DNA of 64,000 nt from Takakia lepidozioides (taxonomy: Eukaryota; Streptophyta; Takakiopsida; Takakiales; Takakiaceae), in contig CM060733.1 of the NCBI GenBank assembly GCA_030704615.1, forward strand, positions 41,476,001 through 41,540,000, read 5' to 3'. Positions 10,977 to 22,082 of the stretch are shown here, piece by piece. Each line of letters opens with the position of its first letter. The stretch's first letter is position 1. Made by a program: the position numbers and the translations under genes. The notes under the pieces were generated by a model, which did not search any database, was not told the origin of the DNA, and worked only from the letters and a program-made list of their open reading frames with translations.

Positions 10977-11940
10977 TGTCGAGCGGCTTTTACTCAACCA
11001 TCCCTTCGCTATCCGAGGTGGGAACTCCAAGATAGAAGAGTTGGAAATCTCTAAGCACTCAGTCCGCTCAGAACAATCAGTCATGACCTACAGCTAGTGT
11101 ATCATGGGGGTGTTTTCTATTTGTATTCCTTCCCATATTCATGTTAGCTAGTTACCTTACTGTTGGTATTTAAGTATCAGATTGCTTCAGCAAACTATCG
11201 GATTCCATCAACTCATCCATTCATTCCACAGCTTCACTCAGATCTCTCTACACAATGTGAGTATGAAGTATGTATCAGATTAATATCTATCAAGTATCAG
11301 GCTGAAGCCATGGTGTCTCTAATCTGCTCTACATTACAACTCTACTGCTTGCATTCATCTGGCATCAACAGATCGTTCTCCTCCTACTCCGTGCTCTCCC
11401 TCTTTCTGCTCAGAGATGCGCTCTCCGCTTCATTTCCCAGAAGTGATGCCAGAAGTCATCCCAGAAGCGATCCTCCCCCCAGAAGTGATCTCCATAAGTC
11501 CCCGCTCTTGGCTTTATCTACCTACAAGCTGTTCTAACCGCTTCTCTAACTAACCGTCATCCCTGTAGTACGCGTTCCTTTTGCATATGCCGTTCCCTCA
11601 CAGTTGTTCCCCGCCAATGATAACTGTCCCCCAAGTTGTGCCGAGCCGGGACTGGCTGTGTAAGGCTGTGTCTGGCTGTGTCGACCATGCAAGGCTGTGG
11701 CGGGCTGTGACTGGCTGTGTCGGGCTGTGTCGGCTGTGCGAAGATGTGTCAGGCTGTGTCGGCTGTGATTGGCTGTGCCATGCTGTGTCGGGCTGTGTCG
11801 GGCTGTGTCGGGCTGTGTATCTCCCCCCTAAAGCCTGTTGATGTCACCCCTAAGGCTCCTGTTGGTCCCATTCTATGTAAAAATTAAGGGTACCCCACAG
11901 ATCCCGTAAAAGCTTCTAAGTCCCAAGCAGCCCTCTAACA
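10977..11940 (-). repeat. 3' LTR (964 bp)
   Basis: Read on +, it begins TGTCGAGCGGC and ends CCTCTAACA, so it keeps TG...CA ends. It matches the solo LTR at 19,583-20,284 over both ends, and differs by a segment of about 360 bp (around 11,180-11,540) absent there. Positions 11,655-11,820 hold a tandem array of GGCTGTG-type heptamers. A purine-rich tract lies directly outside its right end, which marks it as the 3' LTR of the minus-strand element. Confidence 0.85.
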
Positions 11941-11960
11941 TTTACCCCTCCCCCTCTCAA
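11941..11960 (-). promoter_or_regulatory. Polypurine tract
   Basis: Read on minus, TTGAGAGGGGGAGGGGTAAA runs straight into the LTR (TGTTAG...). This is the expected plus-strand priming site just upstream of a 3' LTR. Confidence 0.75.
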
Positions 11961-11979
11961 AAAGCCGTGTCCTCACGGT

Positions 11980-14900
11980 TTACTGTTTGGGATTAGCAAA
12001 CCTTTGTGAGCGAGCACCCTTCTGAGGTTGAGAGTCTCGTGTAGGACTCCGTGTGCGAGCCCGTGTCCTGTCACTGGTTGAGGGAGATGATTGAGCACTA
12101 CCTGGAAATGTCAGTCCCTCCTTTGGCTGATATCGAGGTAATCTCTCAGGCATAGGAGACCCCCGTCGCTTCTTCTCTGCCATCTGAATTGCATAGTCCT
12201 CTGGCATGTCAAAAGAGTCCGCTGAAGAACCAGTAGTATGAGAATCGTCTTCCCCCCTGAGGTGTTTTAACTGTCGAACTCTAACTGGAATCCTCTGGGG
12301 CATACAATGTGGTCCCACCATGTCTGGAAGTTTAATCTTTAAAACTTGTTATAAGCGCTGAATTGCAAAATGGGTGAAGACCCTGAACTCCTTGTCTGTA
12401 CAGATGAGTGGTGTGCCAATGACTTGAGAACAGTGCAAGTATTTCCATGCCTCATGTCCCTTAAAGAAAATATCGTCAGGCCCGAATTTCTGTGTTGACA
12501 AATTGTTCCAGGCTGAATGAAACCATGAACGAATTTGTGAATCCTTTTGCATCATAACTTTTGCCTCATATAGGTACATATGAGGTGGCACTGAAGGCAA
12601 GACCCAATGATCCCCACTAGAATAACTCAGAAAGCGCGATTGCATCTTCTGTTGCTCAATGTGATAACGTGCCAGAAAACAAGCAGCATAGTATAACCCG
12701 CAACCCATGACAATACTTGCTACCTCCTTGGTCTTGGTATAAATGTACCCATGTATAACTTGGAAGACAATTAATTCCTTCAACATGGTACTTGCCTCAT
12801 GCCAGTACCTCGCAAAGTGATGATCCTCAATGGGTCGATTGTTCGGAAGAACCTTAGTCCTAGTTGCCACTGGCAGCCAAATGCGCATGATCTGGTAGTA
12901 ATGTGCCAACGACTGTGGAAGACTAAATTCCTTCCAAACCAAATCCAACACAATGGGAATTTGGTTGAAGGGCATAATCATAGCTCGACTGTACTCCCGT
13001 GTAGCAGGAGTTTTAGGTGGGTTAAAAGCAGCATCCCCCCATACCTCCGGCTGTGGCGGTTGTGGTGGCTCTGGTGTGGCTGTAGTAACAACAGGGTCAG
13101 CTACTAACACAGTCACTTGTTGTGGTATTGGTAGCACTGGCTCTCGTACCACTGGCATCTCCGGCACCCCCTGCGAAGAAGACTGAAAAGCTAAAGTTCT
13201 AGCTTGTAAATAAGAAGCCATCAGCTGCTCCTCAGGTACAAAGGCTCTCTTGTCAATATTTGAAGTCAGGTCCTCCACTTGAGTTTGAAGGCCGTCTACA
13301 TCCTCCTGTAGCTCTGCTATCCTACTATAGACATTGTCTATAGTAGTTGTGGCAATGTTCTGCACTTGCAGCCTGAGCTCATTCATCTCGCCTTGGGTGA
13401 GCCTTCGTGGTGCTTTGCCTTCCACCGGCCCTTGTGCTAACCAGACCTGCATAAGGTGGTTATCCACCAAGTTGCTTGTGGCACCCCTGAGAGTCTGCTC
13501 CTCTGTGAGCCTGTACACATCTATCTGCTGCTGTAAAGCCTCCATGCGCTTCGCATGAGGTTCAACCAAACTCGCATAGGCAGCTGCCAGATTATTGGCT
13601 TCCTTCCAAGCCTTGTTAGCCACAGAGAGTTCATTTCTATTTACCATGTGAGTTTGTTGCAACTCCAGGATGTACCTCTCTTGGTCAGCTTCAACCTGCC
13701 TGTATTGCTTGAAAGTATTCTCGTTGCGACAGATCGTATTCTTCATATCAATAATGAGTTTCGTCTGCTCGAGATTATCGGCCTGTGCCTTCATACATCT
13801 TTCCGCTTGGTTGTTAACTTCTAATGTAGTTTGCTCAAGCGTAATTGTGAGTGTAGCACATTGTATGGCCATCCTCTCATGTACTGTTTGCAACTCCGTA
13901 TGTAGTGCATTCACTTCTTGCAAGTTGCCCTCATGTTTCACCTGCATCTGGTATAACTGTTGGTTATGTGCTTCGTGCAACTGGTCCTGCTCGAGGCCTG
14001 CTTCAATAAAATGTTCCTTGGCCAATTGCAAAGCAGCTTTTGTACCCTCTAACTCTTGCTGTAACTTGAGAGTGACCTCCTCATTTGCACACTCAGTGGC
14101 AAGTCGAGCCTCAAACTCCTTCCTGAGTTCCTCCCTCAAAGCTGCCAATTGGGTAGTTGGAACATGGGATTTGACATAAGTGCCCAACAAATTAAGTGTC
14201 ATGCTTATGGAACTCATAAGCATGGCCTGTTGAGGGTCATCATGGTGAGCTTGCTGTTGTTCTCCCTGATCCTCAACAGTGTGATGCCTCACGAACCATT
14301 CAGGCCATTGTCCCACCAGATTTTCTTCCTGAACCACCTCATCCGCTACAGGTGCTGTAGTGTCTTGACATTCTACCTGTGGTACCTCCGTCACAGGTGT
14401 GGGTATTACAACAACAGCAGGGTTTCCCCTGGACAACCGCTGTACCTCCGGAATCACTATTTCCCTGACCAAGTTTGAATTTTCATAGAGAAGGACCACC
14501 CTTCTCAATTTCGGCCACGACCTGCTCTGTAGTTGGTATGTCCAACCTTTCTCCTTCCAGAGCAATTGGTGGTGATGCCACAACATATAGTAATTGTGGA
14601 GCCTCCAAAACAACAGAGTCAATTGGTTGTGGTGGCTGTGACATCGAAGTGACTTCCTCCTCCCTCTCTGAAGGCCCTGCTTCCAATGATAGCAGCTCTA
14701 TGTGTTGTTGTGCCCCTTCCTGCACAAGAGCTTGGGAAACATTATCATGCGGTTTCCGTGAAGCCAGTGGATCCGCCACTACAGTCTTTCCCCTCCTCTG
14801 TCTCTTAGATTGGGGTTGCACTGCTAGTCCACCCTCACTATGTGAAGAGCCTTGCTCTTCAACTGCAGTGATTTCTGTTTCAAACACTCCCATCTCCTTT

Positions 14901-15661
14901 CTCTCCCGAGTATCAAATATGCAAGAATCAAGAATTATTTGAGCAATGATTGGACCAGACACAATGATTGGAGACTTTGCAGTAGTGCCCTGTAACCTCT
15001 TCATCTCGTCCACCAATCCGTTGTACATTAATTCCGCCCAACCGACATCCTCTCCCCTCAAAGCTTTCAGGATCTCCTCTGTGAAGGACCTGCTCAAATA
15101 CTGTTGGTTCTGTTTCATGGCAAATAGAACATTCAAGATTTGGCCAACCTCCCTAAGCCCTGGGCACTTGGCTTTGGTACAAGCAAAACCTTGAGTTTTA
15201 AAGAAACTCCCTTCTTGGAATAAATTTCCTATCTGCAATCTTGCCCTGTGCTCATCCACCTCCACATGTCCTGATGGCAAATCAAACAGTTGCTGCAGGT
15301 ACTGGGGAGTATTTTCTATATCTACTCCCCTCACCTGAGTAACTCATGTCCGAGGCTCAAAGTTTTGAAGAAATTGTATCATGAACTGCCGATGATGCAA
15401 GGACCAGTCCTTGCATAGCAATCCCTCCAATCGCAGCTCCTTCAGTAGCTGCACCGCCTGTGGTGCAGCGATTGTTTGTTTCTGTAAAATTGTGGTGCTT
15501 TTCACCCTGATATCTTCCATTCCTCTCACTCTCTTCATTCTGGACAAACAGACAGGTTTTGGTTGCAACAATTGAAGAAACGCCTGCAGGGCACAAAACA
15601 TAAAAGTATGGTTGGCGCAGAATGCAATGGGTAAGTGCTTGTAAGCCTGTGGGGCTTGCAA
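11980..15661 (-). pseudogene. Third ORF (downstream of integrase), copy C: ~1,220-residue coiled-coil protein
   Basis: Reading starts right after the solo LTR (15,661) and ends 20 bp before the polypurine tract. It is broken by TGA at 15,344-15,346, a frame change near 14,500 and TAA at 12,349-12,351. Between these, the frame stays open for 852 and 2,274 bases. Parts in order: an N-terminal globular region (YLQQLFDLPSGHVEVDEHRA, then CTKAKCPGLREVG); an acidic linker; a central coiled coil of about 300 residues rich in Gln, Glu, Leu and Lys; a Pro-rich hinge (ATPEPPQPPQPEVWGD); a C-terminal globular region (IVLDLVWKEFSLPQS, then HGYIYTKTKEVASIVMGCG); and a basic Ser/Arg tail. I see no signal peptide and no convincing membrane anchor, so it is not an obvious envelope protein. 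Two more copies (1-1,650 and 9,565-10,976) are conserved at protein level. The function is unknown. Confidence 0.75.
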
Positions 15662-16458
15662 GTGTCGACTTAGAGAAAATGTGCTCTCTGGTCGTTTGTC
15701 CTTGTGCCACTGCGTAAGTAGTAAGGCTATAGCTTTGATTGTCTCTCCCGTCGAGACGCCCGTTACTTGGAACGACGCCGACTCTTGCGCTCAGAATCCC
15801 TCCAATTTCTTGATTTCGCTTCTTGGAAAATACCTTCTGCACGTAATTCTGGCTCATGATTGGCTGTTGGCTGTGTGATTGGTTTTGTAATTTAATTCCC
15901 TTCCATGGATTTTCCACTATGGACTGTCCACTAGGATAGCACATGTGACATGGATTTCGCTTTTCGGTACTTTTAAAGGGTTCCGTTACCCCATCCCTGT
16001 ATGCATTAATGGGCCCATAATAAGTTAATGTGTCGGGTAGGTACTTTGACGGCCAGTTTTGTCTTCTTTCTTGATGACACCCGTTCTTGTACTTCATGTC
16101 CGGCTGTGTGTCTCGCCCTGGCGTCCACGTGTCCATTTCTAAACATGCCTCCATCCACTTTTCCGCTCGCCACTCTCCGGATGCTAACCCACGTCCACCT
16201 GTCACTAATCTTATGGATTGTGTAACCCCAGTAGGCTGTGTTGAGCTGTGACAGGACGTGTCATACTGTGGTACGTTGTGATAGGCTGTGTCACGCTGTG
16301 ATGGGCTGTGATAGGCTGTGTCGCGCCGTGATGGGCTGTGATAGGCTGTGTCGCGCTTGTACTGCCCGTCTTGGTCATATACGCTCGGCCTAGCGACAAG
16401 TGCTCCATACCCCGTTGGTATCACTAGCGCAGCCCGTGACTGCTTCCGCGTTTCAACA
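15662..16458 (-). repeat. Solo LTR of a related family inserted between integrase and third ORF
   Basis: It begins near GTGTCGACTTAG (15,662) and ends GTTTCAACA (16,458), with TGCAA on both sides (15,657-15,661 and 16,459-16,463). Like the 10,977 LTR it contains a GGCTGTG-type array (16,230-16,350), here with GATAGGCTGTGTCGCG units. Removing it and one TGCAA joins the integrase stop codon to the third ORF in the same frame. One extra base at the left boundary leaves the exact edge uncertain. The 368-residue open frame across it is not a gene. Confidence 0.7.
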
Positions 16459-16469
16459 TGCAAATCGTG

Positions 16470-18221
16470 CTACAATGGCTTGTCATGGATACCACTGTAC
16501 CCCTTCAATTTATTGGCATTGACTCTTCCCAGCATCTCTTTGTTAATGGTTTGTAACATGGCGGTGTTGTTATCATACATCTTCTGTATGACATAAGGTC
16601 CTTTCCATGGTGATTTAAGCTTAGAAGCTTTAATCTTACCCTTCTTCTGCAACCACAAAACCAAATCCCCCGTCTTAAAAGTCTTTAACTTCCCTTCATC
16701 AAACTGGTCCTTCCTCTTCATTTGAATTCTGGTCATATTGTCAGCTGCATCAGCTCGTACTTCTTCCACATGGTATAATTCATGTTTCCTGACCTTAATT
16801 GAATCTTCCAATTCCATTCTTCTTCCCCATTCAGTTCTCATAGTAGGTAACAAGAACTCCACTGGAAGTAAAGCTTCCATACCATAAACTAATTGGAATG
16901 GTGTATACTTAGTGGTGACTTTATATAAAGTCCTGTATGACCACAAAGCTGTCAGCAGCTTTGTATCCCAATCTGTTCTGTTCGCATTGACTATCTTAGC
17001 CAAGATGGTACATAGTATTTTGTTGGTAGCCTCTGCCTGTCCATTACCCTGTGGGTAATAGGTTGTACTCTTTCTATGCACAATCGTGAACTCCTTAGTT
17101 AAGAGTTCTATGGTCTCATTGATGAAGTGACTTCCCTGGTCACTGATAAATTCCAGGGGACAACCAAATCGTGTAAGTATGTTCTCATACAAGAACCTGG
17201 CTGTGGACTTAGCTGTGTTGTCCCTCAGTGCTTTAGCTTCCACCCACTTCGTAGTATAATCAGTGGCTGTGATTATATACTTGTTCTGTGTATTCTTGGC
17301 TGGTGGGTTTATTGGTCCAACAAAGTCCAGTCCCCATTTTTGAAATGGTTCAGTAGGCATCGTAGGATGCAAAGCCATCTTTCCAGATCTCTGCAATGGT
17401 CCTAACCTCTGACACTCATCACAAGTTTTACAGTACTTGTGTACATCCTTGAACAAAGTAGGCCACCAGTACCCGACAAGTAATATCTTCCTACTGGTAG
17501 TCTCTTCTCCAAAATGGCCTCCTGCCACTCCTTTATGAACTTCCTCCAAAACTTTATTTACTTCATGGTGGTACAAGCATCGCTTCAGCACTCCATCTGG
17601 TCCTAGCTTATACATTTTGTTCCCTATCATTGTATAAGGTAAAGCCTTGATAACAATTCTCTTCCTCTGCTCCTTTCCATAACTTGGTGGGTACTGACCA
17701 TGAGTAAGGTAGTATCTGATTGGCCACTGCCAATCTAACCATTCATTTGCACTTCCTTGCACCTCCATTACAAATAAACTGGCATCAGGTAATTGATCGT
17801 CTACTCCTGTGGCGGCCTCTCCCGTTGTTAGTCGTGACAAATGATCTGCCACAAGATGCAAATGGCCAGGCTTGTAAACAACTTCGAACTCAAACTCGTG
17901 CAAGATTATTAACCACCTCGCTATCCTTCCACTTATCAAAGGCTTGCTCACCAGATATATCAAAGCCTGATGATCCACATAAAACATAAACTTTCTTCCC
18001 AATAGGTAATGCCTGAATTTCTTGACTGCATAAATCATTGCTAGTGCTTCTCTTTCAGTTGTGCTATAGTTCATTTCAGCACTGTTCATCAACCTGCTAG
18101 CATAGTACACAGGTGAATCTATATTTCCTGTAACATTTTGGGCTAACACCGCTCCCAACGCTTCTCCTGAGGCATCACAGTGAACATGAAATACTACATG
18201 CCAGTGAGGGTTAATTAGCAC
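16470..18221 (-). pseudogene. RNase H and integrase of the minus-strand Ty3/gypsy element
   Basis: A 583-residue open frame, part of a longer pol broken just upstream (about 18,225-18,255). RNase H comes first: Asp in FHVHCDAS (about residue 16), Glu in TEREALAM (about 57) and Asp in FYVDHQALIY (about 83), ending with the typical KPGHLHLVADHLSR. Integrase follows with the HHCC zinc site (HHEV, GGHFGEE, YCKTCDEC) and the DDE core: Asp in WGLDFVGP, Asp in FISDQGSHF, Glu in NGQAEATNK. The C-terminal domain ends at GIHDKPL and a TAG at 16,470-16,472. This is the best preserved part of the element. Confidence 0.9.
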
Positions 18222-18239
18222 AGGTGAGTTGTTTAGTTA

Positions 18240-19582
18240 CTGACAATGTAAGTTCCTCAAAAGCCTGTTTGACATTCAGCGTCCATGCAAACACTGCATC
18301 TTTTCTTCAGAAGCTTGCTCAATGGTGCTGCTATCTGTGCATACCTTTTGACAAATCTTCTGTAATAACTGGTTTGCCCAAGGAATCTCCTTAGACTCTT
18401 AACATCTACTGGAGGTGGTGAGGCTTTAATGGCCTCTGTCTTCCTGGGATCCACAAGAAGTCCCCTCTTACACACAATGTGTCCCAGAAGCACCCCTGAG
18501 TTCACACAGAAAGTACACTTCTCTGGATTCAGGCCCAGACCTCTCATTCTGCATCTGGCCAAACATAACTCCAATTTATGCAAGTGCTCATTCTTAGAGC
18601 TGTACACACTGAAATCATCCAAGAACACCTGCATGAAATCATCCAGATACTCATGAAAAGATTCACTTATCACTCTCTGAAGGTTGCTGGTGCCTTACAA
18701 AGTCCAAAAGGCATGACTTTGTATGCATAAGCACCCCAGTCTGTAATGAAAGTTGTCTTTCCCTGGTCTTCTTCTACCACTTGCACTTGATTATAACCAC
18801 TGAAGCCATCCATGAATGAGTACATCTCATGGCCTGCCACAGTGTCCAATACCGCTTCTGTGAATGGCAAAGGGAAAGGATCTTTCTTCGTGCAAGCATT
18901 CAACTTCTTATAGTTCACACAAACTCTCGGTTTACCATTCTTCTTGGAACTATCACAATGGGTGACAACCAAGTTGTATACTCTATCGGGTATATAAACT
19001 TAGCCTCAGCCAACTTCTTGATCTCTTCTCCAACTTCTGTGCATAGTTGGGGATTCATCTGTACCTTGCCTGTTTAATTGGTACTGACCCTTGTTCTAGT
19101 TCAATCTTATGCTGACAGATCTCAGGTGGTATCCCTTTTAGATCCTTGTAGCTCCAAGCAAATACATCTCTGTATTTGATGAACAAACTCTTAGCTTCCT
19201 CAAAGAATTTTGGTTACAAATCAGCTTCTACCTTCACCATCCTCGGTTCCTCTTTAGTTCCCACATCCACTTCTCTCACCTGCTCATCAGCTGTGATTGT
19301 CCAACCAGTCACCACTTCATCCTGTAAACTCACAGTGGCTGGTTCCTCTAGGATTTCCATTTTTTCCTTCTCTTCTTCATAGAAATGTTGTGGTAACTGC
19401 TGGTTTCCTCTTCCAATTGGTGTTGCTGTCACTACACCACACAGATACCTTTTAAACAACTTAGGCCTTCTAGCTGCATCTCTGCAACCTGTTCCCACTC
19501 TGGGTGTGCAGTGAACAGAGTAGCTTCTTGTTCCTCATCCAGTCCTCCCATCCAATCATACTCCTTGACCCCTCGAGGTCTT
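18240..19582 (-). pseudogene. Reverse transcriptase and upstream linker, frameshifted
   Basis: The linker reads from 19,582 (RGVKEYDW) through EEPATVSLQDEVVTGW. The RT begins with FAWSYKDLKGIPPEI and continues KFIYPIEYTTWLSPIVIV, KPRVCVNYKKLN, FMDGFSGYNQ, the PFGLCKAPATF turn and the catalytic QVFLDDFSVYS (the DD of the polymerase site). It ends in the connection domain YYRRFVKRYAQIAAPLSKLL. At least three frame changes (about 19,215, 18,972 and 18,672) break it. The motif order fits Ty3/gypsy RT. Confidence 0.85.
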
Positions 19583-20284
19583 TGTCGAGCGGCTTTTACT
19601 CACCCATCCCTTCGCTATCCGAGGTGGGAACTCCAAGATAGAAGAGTTGGAAATCTCTAAGCACTCAGCCCGCTCAGAACAATCAGTCATGACCTACAGC
19701 TAGTGTATCATGGGGGTGTTTCCTATTTGTACTCCTTCCCACATTCATGTTAGCGAGTTACCTTACTATCTGCAATTAAGTATCAGTTGCTTCAGATTTC
19801 TATAATAACTAACCGTCATCCCTGTAGTACACGTTCCTTTTTCAGATGTTGTTCCCCCACCGTCGTTCCTTGCCAATGATAACTGTTCCCCAGCTGTGCC
19901 AAGCTGTGACTGGCTGTATCAGGCTGTGGCGGGCTGTGACTGGCTGTGTCGAGCTGTGTAGGGCTGTGCGAAGCTGTGGCTTCTGTATCAGGCTGTGACT
20001 GGCTGTGTTGGGCTGTGTCGACTGTGCGAAGCTGTGACGACTGTGTCTGATTGTGTCGGCTGTGTCGGCTGTGTCGGACTGTGACGGGCTGTGTTGGCTG
20101 TGCGAAGCTGTGACGGGCTGTGTTGGACTGTGATGGGTTGTGACGGACTGTGTCGGGCTATGTATCTCCCCCCTAAAGCCTTTTGTTGTCACCCCTAAGG
20201 CTCCTATTGGTCTCAGTCTGTGTAAAAATTAAGGGTACCCCACAGATCCCGTAAAAGCGTCTAAGTCCCAAACATCCTTCTAAC
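19583..20284 (-). repeat. Solo LTR with 5-bp target duplication
   Basis: It begins TGTCGAGCGGC and ends CTTCTAACA, and is flanked by GTCTT at 19,578-19,582 and 20,285-20,289. It matches the 3' LTR at 10,977-11,940 but lacks about 360 internal bp. It carries the GGCTGTG array (19,905-20,160). It splits the coding sequence between protease and RT. Without it and one GTCTT, the frame runs on directly (RVPATR into RPRGVKEY). This shows insertion of a full element followed by LTR-LTR recombination. Confidence 0.9.
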
Positions 20285-20665
20285 AGTCTTCTCGTAGCAG
20301 GTACTCTACTAGATTTCTTAGTGGTAATTTGTATCTTGTGCATCCCATTATGCACAGTTAGTAACTGAGAATTCCAGTCATGGATTACCCTGCCCTGTTT
20401 CAGCCACGGACGTCCCAATAATAAGGAGTAAGCCTCCATGACTTCATCCATTTTCAACACAGTTACCGTGATCATAAAGATCATCTTTTGTATCTGTATC
20501 TTAACTCCTCTTATCAATCCCAATGGCTGTACACTTCTTTGATCTGCCATTGTTACTGTAAATGGGGCTGGTTTCATGTTACTTTAGAGACCAAGCTTCT
20601 GCCTTAATTGGTCTGTCATGATATTCACTCCATAGCCTCCATCTATCAGTACATCAGTTAGTTCT
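20285..20665 (-). pseudogene. Retroviral-type aspartic protease of the same element
   Basis: The minus-strand frame reads ELTDVLIDGGYGVNIMTDQL, then KLGL, a TAA near 20,582, and continues from MKPAPFTVTMADQ through SLLLGRPWLKQ. The protease active site is D-G-G rather than D-S/T-G, a variant seen in plant gypsy proteases. LLGRPWL is the conserved C-terminal motif of the domain. The solo LTR cuts the frame at 20,284. Upstream, 20,670-20,887 has frameshifts and no long open frame. Confidence 0.7.
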
Positions 20666-20887
20666 ATGGTTCTAATTCTCAATTGGATTACTGGCATAGA
20701 ATCATCAAAGTCCATGACTGCTTCTCGCCCTTCCGGCTTCACATTATAACTGGTCACCTTGCTGTTCAGGTCTGTGTTTTTTCTGTCACATGGGCAATTC
20801 GATTGATTGCTTGATACAGCCTGTGTCTACAATAAGGTGCCACAGCCAATAGCTGTCCAATGGTAATCTCTGCTTTGGTCTGGCATA

Positions 20888-21637
20888 TTACTTACCAGCC
20901 AAAGTCCCTTCATTACTTTGCATGTCTGCAGCTTCTTTCTTCCCTTCATCCTCACTCACTTCCTCTTCTCCTTCAAAATCAGAGGAATCTGCCATAGGAA
21001 TATCAGTACTCTTCTGCATTTCCCTTATGGTATCGGCCACCTCCTTGTGCACTTCCTTCTCATCTCTCCAAGCCTCATCATCTTGAGGCACCTCACTGCC
21101 ATCTTCATTATCACCATCTTCCTCAACTACTGGAGGTATTAGTTTGGCTTTGCTTCTTGTTACTATCAATGTACTCACTTCTGGTACAACACATGGCCTA
21201 ACCATGTGAGCTGCCACCACTGGGCCCTCATTCACAGAAGCTCTCATCTCATTCTGGTGTCTAATCCCGAATGAACAGGCTGCCTTGCGATGTCCTGGCT
21301 GATTACAATAGTAACACAGTTCTTCACCATTGGGTCCTCGCGGGTCTGCTCTAGGATTATTTCTATAATCCTGATTCCCTGTCTGGTAACTCCCCCTTGG
21401 ATTACCCTGATAGTTGCCTCTGGAATTCCCTTGGTAATTCCCTCTTGAATTACCTCTCCCTTCCATGCCATTGTTATAACCACCAGGCCTACCATAGTGG
21501 TCCTGATCACTGTTTCTTCTTGGCTGGGGTTGCACTTGATGCACCCTTACTTGCCTAGGTTCTCTTGCAGCTGTCCTTCTGTTGTAGTAACAATTCTCAG
21601 TAGAAGGAGGCGGTGCCAAGACTTGCAAGGTAAACAA
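20888..21637 (-). pseudogene. Gag nucleocapsid part with CCHC zinc knuckle
   Basis: A 249-residue frame. Residues about 40-100 are Arg/Gly/Asn-rich with short repeats of GNSRGNYQGN type, typical of a nucleic-acid-binding nucleocapsid. The zinc knuckle CYYCNQPGHRKAAC (CX2CX4HX4C) follows at about residues 108-121. The C-terminal part is acidic (NEDGSEVPQDDEAW, then FEGEEEVSEDEG). The capsid part and the true start are missing, because the element is cut at about 21,640 by the neighbouring chromovirus. Confidence 0.8.
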
Positions 21638-21639
21638 CT

Positions 21640-22082
21640 ACTCTTGTGAGTTGTATCAGGAAACTGGCGCCTTGCGTAAAGGGAGTCAGTTAATGTTTGT
21701 GAGTGGGATAATCTCCGGAACTAACATGTCGTTGTTGGTGGACACATGAGCGTCGCACTCCTTCATGACACCGGCAACGACACGGAAGTTGGGACTCCCG
21801 ACAAGTGATGTGGGGGCCTCTATTGAGGTGCGTTCTGCGAAAGGAGAACCACAATTGGCGATGAGGTTGGCGTTTGATGTTCCTCTTCAGCTCGGGAGTT
21901 GGGAGGGACGTGAGAACTTCACCATTTGCGAGATCGATGGAGTGGATCTCATTTTGGGGATGACCTTTTTTAGCAGATCCGGAGTGGTCATAGATGGCCA
22001 CAAGAGAGTAGTCACGCTACCGTGTGGGAATGGTGACGAAGTTTTACGAGTGTCGGAAATGCCCAACCCCGTGGGAGGGTGA
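21640..22082 (+). pseudogene. Chromovirus protease
   Basis: The frame reads ELYQETGALRKG, then NMSLLVDT, a TGA, then ASHSFMTPATTRKLGL. This is the D-T-G-A-S-type aspartic site with the Gly codon changed to stop. FTICEIDGVDLILGMTFF is the conserved ILGMxFL region of plant chromovirus proteases. The frame ends at 22,082. Confidence 0.7.

Larger units (their letters stand above)
10977..21640 (-). mobile_element. Ty3/gypsy retrotransposon with an extra 3' ORF, 5' end missing
   Basis: Minus-strand order is gag zinc knuckle (21,637-20,888), protease (about 20,660-20,290), RT (about 19,500-18,257), RNase H and integrase (18,221-16,470), third ORF (15,661-11,980), polypurine tract (11,960-11,941) and 3' LTR (11,940-10,977). 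Integrase after RT places it in Ty3/gypsy. Two solo LTRs of similar families are inserted in it. The 5' LTR and N-terminal gag are gone, replaced at about 21,640 by a + strand chromovirus. It in turn lies inside copy B of its own third ORF, since copy B ends exactly at the LTR boundary. Stops and frameshifts throughout show that it is dead. Confidence 0.85.

Noticed and set aside
11581-11841. Cys/Gly-rich frame with repeated SGCVGLCRA
   Set aside because: It is a translation of the heptamer array in the 3' LTR.
11980-15661. Envelope protein of an errantivirus-like element
   Set aside because: Position fits, but I see no signal peptide, furin-like site or C-terminal membrane anchor. The long coiled coil alone is not enough.
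15357-16463. 368-residue frame with repeats of RDTAYHSPS type
   Set aside because: It lies almost wholly inside the solo LTR and translates its GGCTGTG-type array. Its 3' end reads into the third ORF in the wrong frame.
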